Made by a program: the position numbers and the translations under genes
Notes under the pieces: model-generated
Seen by the model: the letters and a program-made list of their open reading frames with translations, nothing else
Told to the model about the DNA's origin: nothing
Databases searched by the model: none
Shown here: positions 1 to 8,436 of the stretch, in pieces
How positions within the stretch are numbered: position 1 is the stretch's first letter
Layout of the letters: the number at the start of each line of letters is the position of its first letter
Source of the DNA: an uncultured Actinomycetes bacterium
GTDB taxonomy: Bacteria; Actinomycetota; Actinomycetes; Nanopelagicales; Nanopelagicaceae
Length of the DNA stretch: 14,850 nt
Reading direction: 5' to 3'
Assembly (NCBI GenBank): GCA_903897475.1
Contig: CAIUBS010000051.1
Coordinates: 1 to 14,850, forward strand

Positions 1-1318
1 CATTTCCCACTCCAGTTGCGGAAATTGATTCATTTTTTGCATTAATTTTTACAGTTGCTTTTGAAGTTACCTTCCCAGATTCATCTTGGTGAACAGTTGT
101 TTGCCAGTCTTCGATTGTGAAAAAGCTTGGCCGCTTACCTAGAACTTCAGTTCGCAAAAGTAACTCAAAAGAGGCATCGGCCGCTTCAAAAGTGAAACCT
201 TTTCCTTCTAGATCCTTTACTTTATCTACAACTCTGCCAATTAAATCTTTATCCCCACCTAAATCAATTCCTAATTCAGCTGATTTAAGTTCAATTGAAG
301 CCCGTCCTGCCATCTCAGATACCAACATTCGCATGTCATTTCCGACTGACTCTGGTGTTTCATGTTGGTACATCATTGGATCAACCTTTATAGCAGAAGC
401 ATGTAATCCAGCTTTGTGTGCAAATGCTGAGGTGCCAACATAAGGCTGGCGTGCACTTGGTGCCACATTTGTAATCTCAGCTACTGCGTGAGAAATTCGA
501 AACGCTTCCTGTAACTTACCAACAGGTAATACAGTTTTTTCTTTCTTTAACTCTAGATTTGCAATTATGTTTACCAAATCAGCATTACCAGTTCGCTCTC
601 CATATCCATTTAAGGTTCCTTGAACATGAGTAACACCAGCAGATATTGCAGCAAGTGAGTTAGCAACTGCGCAACCTGTGTCATTATGGCAATGAATTCC
701 AAGACGAGCTTTTGAGGCAGTTAAAACCTCATGCACAATATTTGATAACTCATCAGGCAACATTCCACCATTGGTATCACAAAGTGCAACCACATCAGCA
801 CCTGCTTCAACTGCTGCCCTTACAACCTCAAGTGCGTAAGCCTTGTTTGAAAGATAGCCATCAAAAAAATGCTCAGCATCTAGAAATACTCGCTGACCAC
901 CTGATTTTAAGAATTTAATTGAATCGGTAATCATCGCTAAGTTTTCATCAAGATGAGTTTTTAATGCTAAATCAACATGCCGATCATGACTTTTTGCTAC
1001 CAGAGTTACCACTGGCGCCTTTGAATCTTGTAAGGCTCTAAGTAGTTGATCATCGGCAGCTTTAACGCCAGGCCTTCTAGTAGCACCAAATGCAACAAAG
1101 GTTGCATTCTTAAGTTTGAGTTCAGTTTGAGCTAACTTAAAAAATTCAGTGTCCTTGGGATTTGCACCAGGCCAGCCACCTTCAATAAATCCCACACCAA
1201 GATCATCTAAGTGTCGAGCAATTGTTAACTTGTCATGAACGGAAAGATTTAATCCCTCTTGTTGCGCGCCATCACGCAATGTAGTGTCGTAAATATGAAA
1301 TGAATCATTAATCGCCAT
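1..1318 (-). CDS. cimA: (R)-citramalate synthase, 3' end cut off by the window edge
   Basis: Condenses acetyl-CoA with pyruvate to citramalate, the first step of the threonine-independent route to 2-oxobutyrate and isoleucine. I translated the open frame from ATG at 1318 to the left edge: about 439 residues, no stop. It begins MAINDSFHIYDTTLRDGAQQ, the DRE-TIM (HMGL-like) barrel signature with Arg15 and Asp16. His209 and His211 (HCHND) and Asn245 in GYGERTGNADL complete the expected divalent-metal site. The barrel is followed by the start of the C-terminal regulatory (LeuA-dimer) domain. Relatives are roughly 520-540 residues, so about 90 are missing. The GAQQEGLNLSVHDKLTIARH and EGGWPGANPKD segments are typical of actinobacterial citramalate synthases rather than 2-isopropylmalate or homocitrate synthases. 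The ATG shares one base with the ilvE stop (TAATG), so translation is probably coupled. Last visible gene of the ilvB operon. Confidence 0.92.
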   Translation of the reverse strand, partial: MAINDSFHIYDTTLRDGAQQEGLNLSVHDKLTIARHLDDLGVGFIEGGWPGANPKDTEFFKLAQTELKLKNATFVAFGATRRPGVKAADDQLLRALQDSKAPVVTLVAKSHDRHVDLALKTHLDENLAMITDSIKFLKSGGQRVFLDAEHFFDGYLSNKAYALEVVRAAVEAGADVVALCDTNGGMLPDELSNIVHEVLTASKARLGIHCHNDTGCAVANSLAAISAGVTHVQGTLNGYGERTGNADLVNIIANLELKKEKTVLPVGKLQEAFRISHAVAEITNVAPSARQPYVGTSAFAHKAGLHASAIKVDPMMYQHETPESVGNDMRMLVSEMAGRASIELKSAELGIDLGGDKDLIGRVVDKVKDLEGKGFTFEAADASFELLLRTEVLGKRPSFFTIEDWQTTVHQDESGKVTSKATVKINAKNESISATGVGN

Positions 1319-2403
1319 TAGACAACTCGCTTATTCCAGCCATGTTTATCGGCAGCTGTGCCATGTTGTATTGCTAGTAATGCAGCTCTAATCTCATTTG
1401 TAATAGCACCTGGTTTGCCATCGCCAGTTTGCCATGTTCCTTGGGCACTCTTTGCTGCACCTACAGCTGATATAACCGCCGCAGTTCCACATGCAAAAAT
1501 CTCAGTTATCTCACCACTTTTAACACCATCTCGCCATTGATCGATTGAAATCATACTTTCTTCAGTCTTGTATCCAAGATCTTTTGCCAGAGTAAGAATT
1601 GAATCTCTAGTAATACCTGGAAGTAATGTTCCAGTTAACTTGGGAGTCATAATCGTGGCATTTTTTCCACTTCCTTTAATGAAGTAAAGATTCATACCAC
1701 CCATCTCTTCAACCCATTTACGCTCGACAGCATCGATGTATGCAACTTGATCACAACCTTGTTGAGCTGCTTGCTTTTGAGCAAGAAGTGATGCTGCGTA
1801 ATTTCCTCCACATTTTGCCTCACCAGTACCACCAAGGGCTGCTCGCACATACTCAGTTGAAATCCAAACGGTTACAGCTTTTGCAGCATTAAAGTAAGCA
1901 GCAGCAGGAGTTGCGATCAATACATAGGTTGCATGATTTGATGGCCTTACACCTAATCCAACTTCAGTTGCAATTAAAAACGGACGAAGATAAAGAGATT
2001 CTCCAATTTTCTTAGGAACCCAATCTTTTTCTTGCTTAACTAGTTCTTCAACTGTCTTTACAAAGAAATCAACTGGCATTTCAGGTAATGCAATACGTGC
2101 AGCAGACTTTGCAAATCTTTTAGCATTTGCTTCGGGACGAAATAGCGAAATGCCACCATCTGGTTGGCTATACGCCTTCATACCTTCAAATACCTCTTGG
2201 CCATAATGGAAAACCATGGTGGCTGGATCAAGAGTTAATGGTCCATAGGCTTTTAACTCAGCATCTTGCCAACCTGTTGCTTCACTCCATTGCGCAACAA
2301 CCATATTGTCGGTGTAGTACTTTCCAAACCCAGGTTCGCTTACTCTTTTGTCGCGTTCAGAATTAGATAAAGGGTTTTGATTTGGGGTATTGATTACTTT
2401 CAT
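1318..2403 (-). CDS. ilvE: branched-chain amino acid aminotransferase
   Basis: PLP-dependent fold-type IV aminotransferase that makes Ile, Val and Leu from their 2-oxo acids with glutamate as donor. The 361-residue product has the length of the long BCAT form seen in actinobacteria and animals. Lys197 in the KCGGNYAASLL block is the expected Schiff-base lysine. EMGGMN (233-238) is the conserved block near the cofactor, and FHYGQEVFEGMKAY (about 65-78) is the N-terminal family motif. The start is ATG at 2403, preceded by a strong GGAGGG ribosome binding site about six bases away; it overlaps the leuB stop by four bases (ATGA). The stop TAA shares a base with the cimA start. No key residue appears lost. 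Confidence 0.96.
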   Translation of the reverse strand: MKVINTPNQNPLSNSERDKRVSEPGFGKYYTDNMVVAQWSEATGWQDAELKAYGPLTLDPATMVFHYGQEVFEGMKAYSQPDGGISLFRPEANAKRFAKSAARIALPEMPVDFFVKTVEELVKQEKDWVPKKIGESLYLRPFLIATEVGLGVRPSNHATYVLIATPAAAYFNAAKAVTVWISTEYVRAALGGTGEAKCGGNYAASLLAQKQAAQQGCDQVAYIDAVERKWVEEMGGMNLYFIKGSGKNATIMTPKLTGTLLPGITRDSILTLAKDLGYKTEESMISIDQWRDGVKSGEITEIFACGTAAVISAVGAAKSAQGTWQTGDGKPGAITNEIRAALLAIQHGTAADKHGWNKRVV

Positions 2404-3437
2404 GCCACACCCTCCATAAGTGCTTGACCAATTTCAGTCGTTGAACGCTTCTTATCACCACGAGTAAGTAAGTCTTTTGCCACAGCCCTCTCAACATCTA
2501 AAGCTGCTTGAGTTTGGCCTAAATGATTTAGCATCATGGCAACTGATAGTACTGTGGCAGTTGGATCAGCAAGATTCTTGCCAGCAATATCTGGTGCAGA
2601 TCCATGAACAGGTTCAAACATTGATGGAAATTGACCAGTTGGATTTATGTTGCCGCTAGCAGCCAATCCAATTCCACCGCAGATAGCAGCTGCGATATCA
2701 GTGATAATGTCTCCAAATAAATTATCGGTAACAACCACATCAAATCTTTCTGGGTTGGTTACAAAAAACATAGACGCAGCATCTACATGTAAATAATCGG
2801 TGGTTACCTCTGGGAAATCTTTAGCTACCTCTTTAAACACACGGCTCCATAAACCACCGGCGCGAGTTAACACATTGTTCTTATGAACCAGTGTCAATTT
2901 CTTTCTCGGCCTACTCTTGGCACGATTAAATGCATCGCGGATAACCCGTTCAACTCCCTTGTAAGTATTTATAGACTCTTCAATTGCCAGCTCTTTATTT
3001 GTTCCTTCATCCTTGATTGAACCAGCTCCAACATATAAACCTTCAGTTCCTTCACGCACAACAATAAAGTCAATACCTTTATTATTTGTAATTGGAGAGG
3101 TGACACCAGGAAACAATTTAGCTGGCCTTAAATTTATATAGTGTTCAAAGGCAAACCTTAATTTTAAAAGTAAACCACGCTCTAAGACTCCACTTGGAAC
3201 AGTTGGATCTCCTACTGCGCCTAATAAAATTACATCCGCTTTAGCTAACTCAGCCATTACTGAATCCGGTAATGTTTCTCCAGTTTTATGCCAGTAAGCC
3301 GCGCCTAACTCATAATTGGTTTTATTGAAGTTTAAGTCATACTTTTTTGCAACCGTATCTAAAACCTTTAAACCTTCATTAACTACCTCAGGGCCAATTC
3401 CATCACCTGCAATAACGGCTAAGTTAAAACTTTTCAT
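2400..3437 (-). CDS. leuB: 3-isopropylmalate dehydrogenase
   Basis: NAD-dependent oxidative decarboxylation of 3-isopropylmalate in leucine synthesis. In organisms with citramalate synthase the same enzyme can act on 3-methylmalate, which would suit cimA being in this operon (inference). At 345 residues it matches the short actinobacterial LeuB. Visible motifs: GDGIGPEV (11-18), substrate-binding Arg94, Arg104 and Arg128, Tyr135 in REGTEGLYVG, Lys186 in VHKNNVL, metal aspartates Asp219, Asp243 and Asp247 (DNLFGDIITD), and the NAD-binding EPVHGSAPDIAG (275-286). The absence of isocitrate-dehydrogenase features and the neighbours favour LeuB over tartrate or isocitrate dehydrogenase. ATG at 3437 overlaps the serA stop by four bases (ATGA), and GGTGAG lies just upstream as a ribosome binding site. 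leuA, leuC and leuD are not in the window. Confidence 0.95.
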   Translation of the reverse strand: MKSFNLAVIAGDGIGPEVVNEGLKVLDTVAKKYDLNFNKTNYELGAAYWHKTGETLPDSVMAELAKADVILLGAVGDPTVPSGVLERGLLLKLRFAFEHYINLRPAKLFPGVTSPITNNKGIDFIVVREGTEGLYVGAGSIKDEGTNKELAIEESINTYKGVERVIRDAFNRAKSRPRKKLTLVHKNNVLTRAGGLWSRVFKEVAKDFPEVTTDYLHVDAASMFFVTNPERFDVVVTDNLFGDIITDIAAAICGGIGLAASGNINPTGQFPSMFEPVHGSAPDIAGKNLADPTATVLSVAMMLNHLGQTQAALDVERAVAKDLLTRGDKKRSTTEIGQALMEGVA

Positions 3438-5029
3438 TCGCTCACCAAATTTACAAATCTAACTAAGGTCGCACCAGTCTCTTTTGAAATAACTTGAATA
3501 ATGTCATTTGGAATTACTGAGTCAACAGTGAGTGCCATTAATGCATCTCCACCTACCTGCGTGCGCCCTACCTGCATATCTGCAATATTTATCTTTAACT
3601 TACCTAAAGAGTTACCAACCACACCAACCACACCTGGCTGATCGGTATAGCGAAGGAAAAGTAGGTTACTCGTTGGCTTTAAATCTAGATCTAACTCATC
3701 TATAGCAACAATCTTTTGAGTTTGCTTAATACCCATAAGAGTTCCGCTAACAAATACTTGGGATCCGTTGGCACATGCTGCTCTAACTGAAACTAGATTG
3801 CGATGATCAGGACTTTCTGGATTGGTTGAAATTGTAGATGTTAATAATCGCTCACTAGCTAATGCAGGAGCATTTACATATGTAACATCTTCGGCTCCCA
3901 TTCCTATTAAAGCTCCTTTTAATGCGCTAGTAGCCAAAACTGAAACATCCATCTCTGAGATTTCACCACGTACTTCAACATCAATGGATGAAACCACATC
4001 AGTGGCTAGTCCAATTGCTACCTGAGCTAATTTTTCAACGAGTGGCAGAGCTGGTCGGACTGCTTCATCGATTACGCCACCTTTAACATTTACTGCATCT
4101 GGAACTAATTCACCAGATAGCGCTTTTCTAACTGAAATAGCAACAGCAATTCCAGCACGCTCTTGTGCTTCATCTGTTGAAGCTCCTAAGTGAGGGGTTG
4201 CAACAACATTGTCTAACGTAAATAATGGTGAATCAGTACAAGGTTCAGTTGCAAATACATCTAGTGCAGCGCCAGCTACTTTGCCAGCTTTCAATGCCTC
4301 ATAAAGTGCTGCTTCATCTAACACGCCACCTCTGGCTGCATTAATAATTCTTACCGACGGCTTAACTTTATTAAGCGCCTCAGCCCCAATTAAATTAGCG
4401 GTTTCTTTAGTTTTTGGTAGGTGAATCGTTATGAAATCACTAATTTTTAATAATTCATCTAAATCAACTAAACGAACATTTAATTGCGCTGCTCTAGCAG
4501 GCTGAAGGTATGGATCATAAGCAACTACATTCATTCCAAATGCCTGCATTCGAGCTGCTACTAGTTGACCAATTCGCCCAAAACCAACAATTCCAAGTGT
4601 CTTTTCAAATAACTCAGCCCCAGTGTATTTCGACCTTGCCCACTTACCATTTTTTAACGCAGCATGCGCTGGAGAAATTGATCTAGCTGATGCTAAAAGT
4701 AAACCAATAGCAAGTTCTGCAGCTGAAACAATATTTGAAGTTGGCGCATTTACAACCATAACTCCAGCAGTAGTTGCAGCTGGAATTTCAACATTATCTA
4801 ATCCAACCCCAGCTCTTGCAATAACTTTTAATCCTTTAGCTGCTGAAATGGCCTCTGCATCCATCTTGGTTGCAGAGCGGATCAACACAGCATCCACGCC
4901 TTTAGAGAGTGCGGTAAGTAGTTCGCCTCGGTCTGCACCGTTGCAATTGCGCACCTCAAAGTCAGGCCCGAGCGCATTTAATGTAGCTGGGCTTAACTCT
5001 TCAGCAATTAGTACAACAGGTTTAGCCAC
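3434..5029 (-). CDS. serA: D-3-phosphoglycerate dehydrogenase, long form
   Basis: Oxidises 3-phosphoglycerate with NAD+, the first step of serine synthesis. With the GTG start at 5029 it is 531 residues, the size of the long actinobacterial (mycobacterial-type) enzyme. Rossmann motif GFGRIG is at 149-154; catalytic Arg233 (NAARGG), Glu262 (ATEP) and His280 (PHLGAS) are all present. An intervening (ASB-like) domain fills about 310-445 and a C-terminal ACT domain about 457-531, so serine feedback is likely. Start choice: GTG gives the family-typical MAKPVVLIAEELSP and overlaps the ilvC stop by 8 bases, with GAGGG about 11 bases upstream. In-frame ATGs at 5038 and 5056 would add 3 or 9 unconserved residues. 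Serine synthesis inside a branched-chain operon is odd by pathway, though I recall the same placement in Streptomyces and Mycobacterium. Confidence 0.93.
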   Translation of the reverse strand: MAKPVVLIAEELSPATLNALGPDFEVRNCNGADRGELLTALSKGVDAVLIRSATKMDAEAISAAKGLKVIARAGVGLDNVEIPAATTAGVMVVNAPTSNIVSAAELAIGLLLASARSISPAHAALKNGKWARSKYTGAELFEKTLGIVGFGRIGQLVAARMQAFGMNVVAYDPYLQPARAAQLNVRLVDLDELLKISDFITIHLPKTKETANLIGAEALNKVKPSVRIINAARGGVLDEAALYEALKAGKVAGAALDVFATEPCTDSPLFTLDNVVATPHLGASTDEAQERAGIAVAISVRKALSGELVPDAVNVKGGVIDEAVRPALPLVEKLAQVAIGLATDVVSSIDVEVRGEISEMDVSVLATSALKGALIGMGAEDVTYVNAPALASERLLTSTISTNPESPDHRNLVSVRAACANGSQVFVSGTLMGIKQTQKIVAIDELDLDLKPTSNLLFLRYTDQPGVVGVVGNSLGKLKINIADMQVGRTQVGGDALMALTVDSVIPNDIIQVISKETGATLVRFVNLVSE

Positions 5030-6056
5030 GCGCCGCATTTCCCTCTTTGTAATCATCTTTGTTTCCAGATTTAACCCAAGACATCATCTTTCGAAGCTCT
5101 CTACCAACTGCTTCTATTGGATGTGACTCACCTTTAGCCCGAAGAGATTTAAACTCTGGTGCACCAGCATCTTGATCATCAATAAATCTTTTTGCAAAGG
5201 CACCTGATTGAACATCGGCAAGTACTGCTTTCATATTCTCTTTTACCTTTGGATCAATAACTCTTGGGCCTGAGATGTAATCACCATACTCAGCTGTGTC
5301 AGAAACTGACCATCTCTGCTTTGCAATTCCACCCTCGTACATAAGATCAACAATTAGTTTTAACTCATGTAAACATTCAAAGTAAGCAACCTCTGGTTGA
5401 TACCCAGCTTCGATTAATGTTTCAAAGCCATACATAACTAATTGAGAAGCACCACCACAAAGCACTGCTTGTTCCCCAAATAGATCTGTCTCACACTCTT
5501 CAGTGAAGGTAGTCAAAATTCCGCCAGCTCTTAAACCACCAATTGCTTTGGCATAAGAGAGGGTAATTGGCCAAGCATTTCCAGTTGAATCTTGCTCTAC
5601 TGCAACAATTACTGGAACACCTCGGCCAGCAGAGTACTCACGACGTACTAAATGTCCTGGTCCCTTTGGTGCCACCATACATACATCTACATTTGCAGGT
5701 GGTTTGATGTAACCAAATCTAATATTAAATCCATGACCAAAAAACAATGCAGCACCAGCTTTAATATTTGGCGCAATTGAATCATTGTAAATATGGCGTT
5801 GTACGTGATCTGGGGCAAGCAACATAACTACGTCAGCGCCCTTAACTGCATCTGCAACTGTGGCAACCTTAAGTCCTTCAGATTCAGCCTTCGCACGAGA
5901 TTTAGACCCTTCAGCTAATCCAACGACTACATCAACTCCGCTATCGCGAAGTGATAATGCGTGTGCATGCCCTTGAGATCCATAACCAATTACTGCAACC
6001 TTTTTTGATTGAATAATTGATAGATCTGCATCTTCATCGTGATACATCGTTGCCAC
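5022..6056 (-). CDS. ilvC: ketol-acid reductoisomerase (class I)
   Basis: Mg-dependent isomerisation and NADPH reduction of acetolactate and acetohydroxybutyrate, second common step of Val and Ile synthesis. The 344-residue length is that of short class I enzymes. Seen: Rossmann motif GYGSQGH (24-30); Ser51 and Ser53 in the specificity loop (EGSKS), as in NADPH-preferring members; His108 (GHGFN); Lys131 (KGPGH); metal and substrate ligands Asp191 and Glu195 (DLFGEQ), Glu227 and Glu231; Ser252. The start is GTG at 6056, chosen because AAGGAG sits about seven bases upstream; the in-frame ATG at 6047 would be too far from it. The 31 bases separating it from ilvN are the largest gap inside the operon and hold only this ribosome binding site; its 3' end overlaps serA. 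Confidence 0.96.
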   Translation of the reverse strand: MATMYHDEDADLSIIQSKKVAVIGYGSQGHAHALSLRDSGVDVVVGLAEGSKSRAKAESEGLKVATVADAVKGADVVMLLAPDHVQRHIYNDSIAPNIKAGAALFFGHGFNIRFGYIKPPANVDVCMVAPKGPGHLVRREYSAGRGVPVIVAVEQDSTGNAWPITLSYAKAIGGLRAGGILTTFTEECETDLFGEQAVLCGGASQLVMYGFETLIEAGYQPEVAYFECLHELKLIVDLMYEGGIAKQRWSVSDTAEYGDYISGPRVIDPKVKENMKAVLADVQSGAFAKRFIDDQDAGAPEFKSLRAKGESHPIEAVGRELRKMMSWVKSGNKDDYKEGNAARG

Positions 6057-6063
6057 TGTGGTT

Positions 6064-6069
6064 CTCCTT
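6064..6069 (-). promoter_or_regulatory. ilvC ribosome binding site
   Basis: AAGGAG on the minus strand, seven bases before GTG at 6056. It is among the best Shine-Dalgarno matches in the window and decides for the GTG over the downstream ATG of ilvC. Having its own strong site fits ilvC being the one operon gene whose start does not touch the preceding gene. Confidence 0.75.
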
Positions 6070-6087
6070 ATTGATAGTTATTGTTGG

Positions 6088-6639
6088 TTAATTTTGATAA
6101 TCAGCTGTTGAACTACTTGAATCTGATTCGTTAGCTGTTCCCATGGTGCTTAAGGTACGGTCTGCCAAAGTTCTATCACCCCGCTCTAAAGCCACCAAGC
6201 CTGATTGAACTAACTCTCGAATCCCATGAGGTTTTAGATCTGCAAGTAAAGCCTCAATTGCATTTGATGAACCGACAGCTTCAATCGAAATAGTCGAGTC
6301 ATTCTCATCAGCAATTACGACATTGTGTTTTTTAGCAATTGCTTTAGTCTTGTCATTATTTGCAACCTTTACCAACAAGATTTCACGTTTTAAAGAATCA
6401 GAATCCTTCATTTCAGAAATTCCGATCACATTTACTAACTTAAATAACTGTGCACTTACTTGATCTAGTGCATGTCCTTCAAGATTTAGAACTATAGTCA
6501 TTCGAGAAACTTTTGGATTCTCGGTAGGTCCTACAGCAAGTGAATCAATGTTGTAACCACGACGAGAAAAAAGTGAAGCTACTCGTGCTAATACACCGGG
6601 TGAGTTTTCTACAAGAACAGCTAATGTATGAATGGCCAT
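6088..6639 (-). CDS. ilvN: acetolactate synthase, small regulatory subunit
   Basis: Regulatory partner of IlvB; it stimulates acetohydroxyacid synthase and confers valine feedback. With ATG at 6639 the product is 183 residues, beginning MAIHTLAVLVENSPGVLARV, the canonical N-terminal ACT domain. Gly15 and Asn30 (GYNIDSL) correspond to the valine-contacting Gly14 and Asn29 of E. coli IlvH, so feedback sensitivity is expected. A second ACT-like domain makes up the C-terminal half. The longer in-frame start at 6660 would add seven unconserved residues; ATG at 6639 is preferred because CAGGAG lies five bases upstream and because it forms a TAATG junction with the ilvB stop, sharing one base. The last 20 or so residues (from about 163), rich in Ser, Thr and Asp, look like an unstructured tail. 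Confidence 0.95.
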   Translation of the reverse strand: MAIHTLAVLVENSPGVLARVASLFSRRGYNIDSLAVGPTENPKVSRMTIVLNLEGHALDQVSAQLFKLVNVIGISEMKDSDSLKREILLVKVANNDKTKAIAKKHNVVIADENDSTISIEAVGSSNAIEALLADLKPHGIRELVQSGLVALERGDRTLADRTLSTMGTANESDSSSSTADYQN

Positions 6640-8375
6640 TACAACTCCTGTGAATCCCAAACTGGAGCCATAGATCTAGCAACAGTTATGTCATCATTTG
6701 AAGTTCCAGCTGCCACCATTGGCCACACCATGGCATCTCTATGCACATTAAAATCTACAACAACTGGCCGATCATTTATTGCCATAGCTGCCTCAATAGT
6801 TTTATCAACATCACCAGGTGTTTCACACCTTAAGCCAACACATCCCATAGCCTCTGCTAGTAATTTAAAATCTGGAATGCGCTTGGAATGTAGATCAGTA
6901 TTTGAATACCTTTCATTGTAAAAAAGAGTTTGCCATTGACGGACCATGCCAAGTGATTCATTGTTAATTACGGCAACCTTAATTGGAATATTATTTATTG
7001 CACAGGTAACCAACTCTTGATTAGTCATCTGAAAACAGCCATCGCCATCAATTGCCCAAACTGTGGCATCAGGAGCGCCAACTTTGGCACCCATTGCAGC
7101 TGGTACTGCATAACCCATTGTGCCCAGACCGCCTGAGTTAAGCCAGGTTCTTGGTTTTTCATAACCAATAAATTGCGACGCCCACATCTGATGTTGTCCA
7201 ACGCCAGCAGCAAAAATTGTATCTGGGCCGGAAATCTTTCCAATTCTTTCAATCACATACTGTGGTGAAACCGAGCCATCACTTGGTTTGTCATATCCCA
7301 AAGGGAACTTGCTGCGCCAACCATAAGTTTCAGCAAGCCAGGCCGTTAAATCTGGCTGTGACTTTGCTAAGGCACTTTTGGTTGCTGGAGTTAATGCTCT
7401 TAAAATATTTTTTAAATCACCAATTAATGCCACATCGGCATGTCTATTTTTACCAATCTCAGCTGGATCAATATCGGCATGAATTATCTTGGCATTAGGT
7501 GCAAAGGTTGAAAGTTTTCCAGTAACCCGATCATCAAATCTTGCTCCTAAGGTTATTAGAAGATCTGCTTTTTGTAGCGCGGTAACAGCTGCAACTGTGC
7601 CATGCATTCCAGGCATTCCTAGATGCTGCTTATGTGAGTCAGGGAATGCACCACGTGCCATTAATGTAGTTACAACTGGAGCACCAGTTACCTCTGCAAA
7701 CTGCAGTAATTCTTTTGCAGCATTTGCCTTAATGACACCGCCACCAACATATAAAACTGGCTTTTTTGATTGCGAAATCAAAGCAGCAGCATCATTTATA
7801 GCATCTTGTTTTGGCTCAACTACTGGGTTGTATCCAGCAAGTGAAACATTTTTTGGATAGTTAAATGTTGTCTCTTTTTGCAGAGCATCTTTGGCAATAT
7901 CAACTAATACTGCACCAGGCCGACCAGTGCTAGCGATATAAAATGCTTCAGCAATTGCTCGTGGAATTTCTGCTGGATCGGTGATCAAATAATTATGTTT
8001 AGTCACCGGCATTGTAACGCCGCGAATATCAGCTTCCTGAAATGCATCTGTACCGATTGCAGCAGATGGAACTTGCCCAGTAATTGCCACGATTGGAACT
8101 GAGTCCATTTGTGCATCAGCTAATGGTGTTACTAAGTTTGTAGCTCCAGGACCTGAGGTAGCAATACATACGCCAACTCGACCTGTTGCTTGTGCGTAAC
8201 CAGTTGCAGCATGGCCGGCACCTTGCTCATGTCGTACCAAAATATGTCGGATCTTGGAATCAAATATTGGATCATAAGCAGGAAGAATTGCACCACCAGG
8301 AATGCCAAACATGACATCAACGCCAGCAGCTTCAAGTGCGTTAACTAAACTTTGCGCACCATTCATCTTGCTCAT
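6639..8375 (-). CDS. ilvB: acetolactate synthase (AHAS), large catalytic subunit
   Basis: Thiamine diphosphate (ThDP) enzyme joining two pyruvates to acetolactate (Val, Leu) or pyruvate and 2-oxobutyrate to acetohydroxybutyrate (Ile). The 578-residue chain has the N-terminal pyrimidine-binding domain with catalytic Glu50 (RHEQGAGHAATGYA), the central domain (about 190-330; GARFDDR at 277-283), and the C-terminal ThDP/Mg domain with GDG at 444-446 ending near Asn471/472. MVRQWQ (477-482), with Trp481, is characteristic of AHAS and marks the herbicide-binding region. These features and the adjacent ilvN separate it from pyruvate oxidase or catabolic acetolactate synthase. ATG at 8375 has AAAGGA four bases upstream; an ATG three codons on (8366) is a weaker alternative. 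First gene of the operon, behind the attenuator. Confidence 0.97.
   Translation of the reverse strand: MSKMNGAQSLVNALEAAGVDVMFGIPGGAILPAYDPIFDSKIRHILVRHEQGAGHAATGYAQATGRVGVCIATSGPGATNLVTPLADAQMDSVPIVAITGQVPSAAIGTDAFQEADIRGVTMPVTKHNYLITDPAEIPRAIAEAFYIASTGRPGAVLVDIAKDALQKETTFNYPKNVSLAGYNPVVEPKQDAINDAAALISQSKKPVLYVGGGVIKANAAKELLQFAEVTGAPVVTTLMARGAFPDSHKQHLGMPGMHGTVAAVTALQKADLLITLGARFDDRVTGKLSTFAPNAKIIHADIDPAEIGKNRHADVALIGDLKNILRALTPATKSALAKSQPDLTAWLAETYGWRSKFPLGYDKPSDGSVSPQYVIERIGKISGPDTIFAAGVGQHQMWASQFIGYEKPRTWLNSGGLGTMGYAVPAAMGAKVGAPDATVWAIDGDGCFQMTNQELVTCAINNIPIKVAVINNESLGMVRQWQTLFYNERYSNTDLHSKRIPDFKLLAEAMGCVGLRCETPGDVDKTIEAAMAINDRPVVVDFNVHRDAMVWPMVAAGTSNDDITVARSMAPVWDSQEL
6645..6650 (-). promoter_or_regulatory. 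ilvN ribosome binding site inside the ilvB end
   Basis: CAGGAG on the minus strand, within the last codons of ilvB and five bases before ATG at 6639. It selects the shorter IlvN start and suits coupled, stoichiometric production of the two AHAS subunits. Confidence 0.7.
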
Positions 8376-8404
8376 AACATCCTTTCAATCATCTTGCCTG
8401 AACT

Positions 8405-8436
8405 AAAACAAAACCCCCCAGTTTTATCTGAGGGGT
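8405..8436 (-). terminator. attenuator terminator in the ilvB leader
   Basis: On the minus strand ACCCCTCAG pairs with CTGGGGGGT across the six-base loop ATAAAA: nine pairs, one of them G-U. A T-rich run (TTTTGTTTT) follows at once. This is a well-formed intrinsic terminator, about 30 bases before the ilvB ATG and downstream of a branched-chain-rich leader peptide. Its 5' arm is also claimed by the upstream antiterminator, so it should form only when leader translation runs to completion. Confidence 0.88.

Noticed and set aside
4623..5126. Plus-strand 167-residue open frame opposite serA and ilvC
   Set aside because: Low-complexity Ala/Ser/Thr/Ile-rich translation with no recognisable motif, fully antisense to well-supported genes. 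The same applies to the other plus-strand frames, for example 8667-9461 opposite ilvD and 117-443 opposite cimA.
6640..6660. Longer ilvN starting inside ilvB at 6660
   Set aside because: Adds seven unconserved residues, whereas ATG 6639 has a well-spaced CAGGAG and the canonical IlvN N-terminus.
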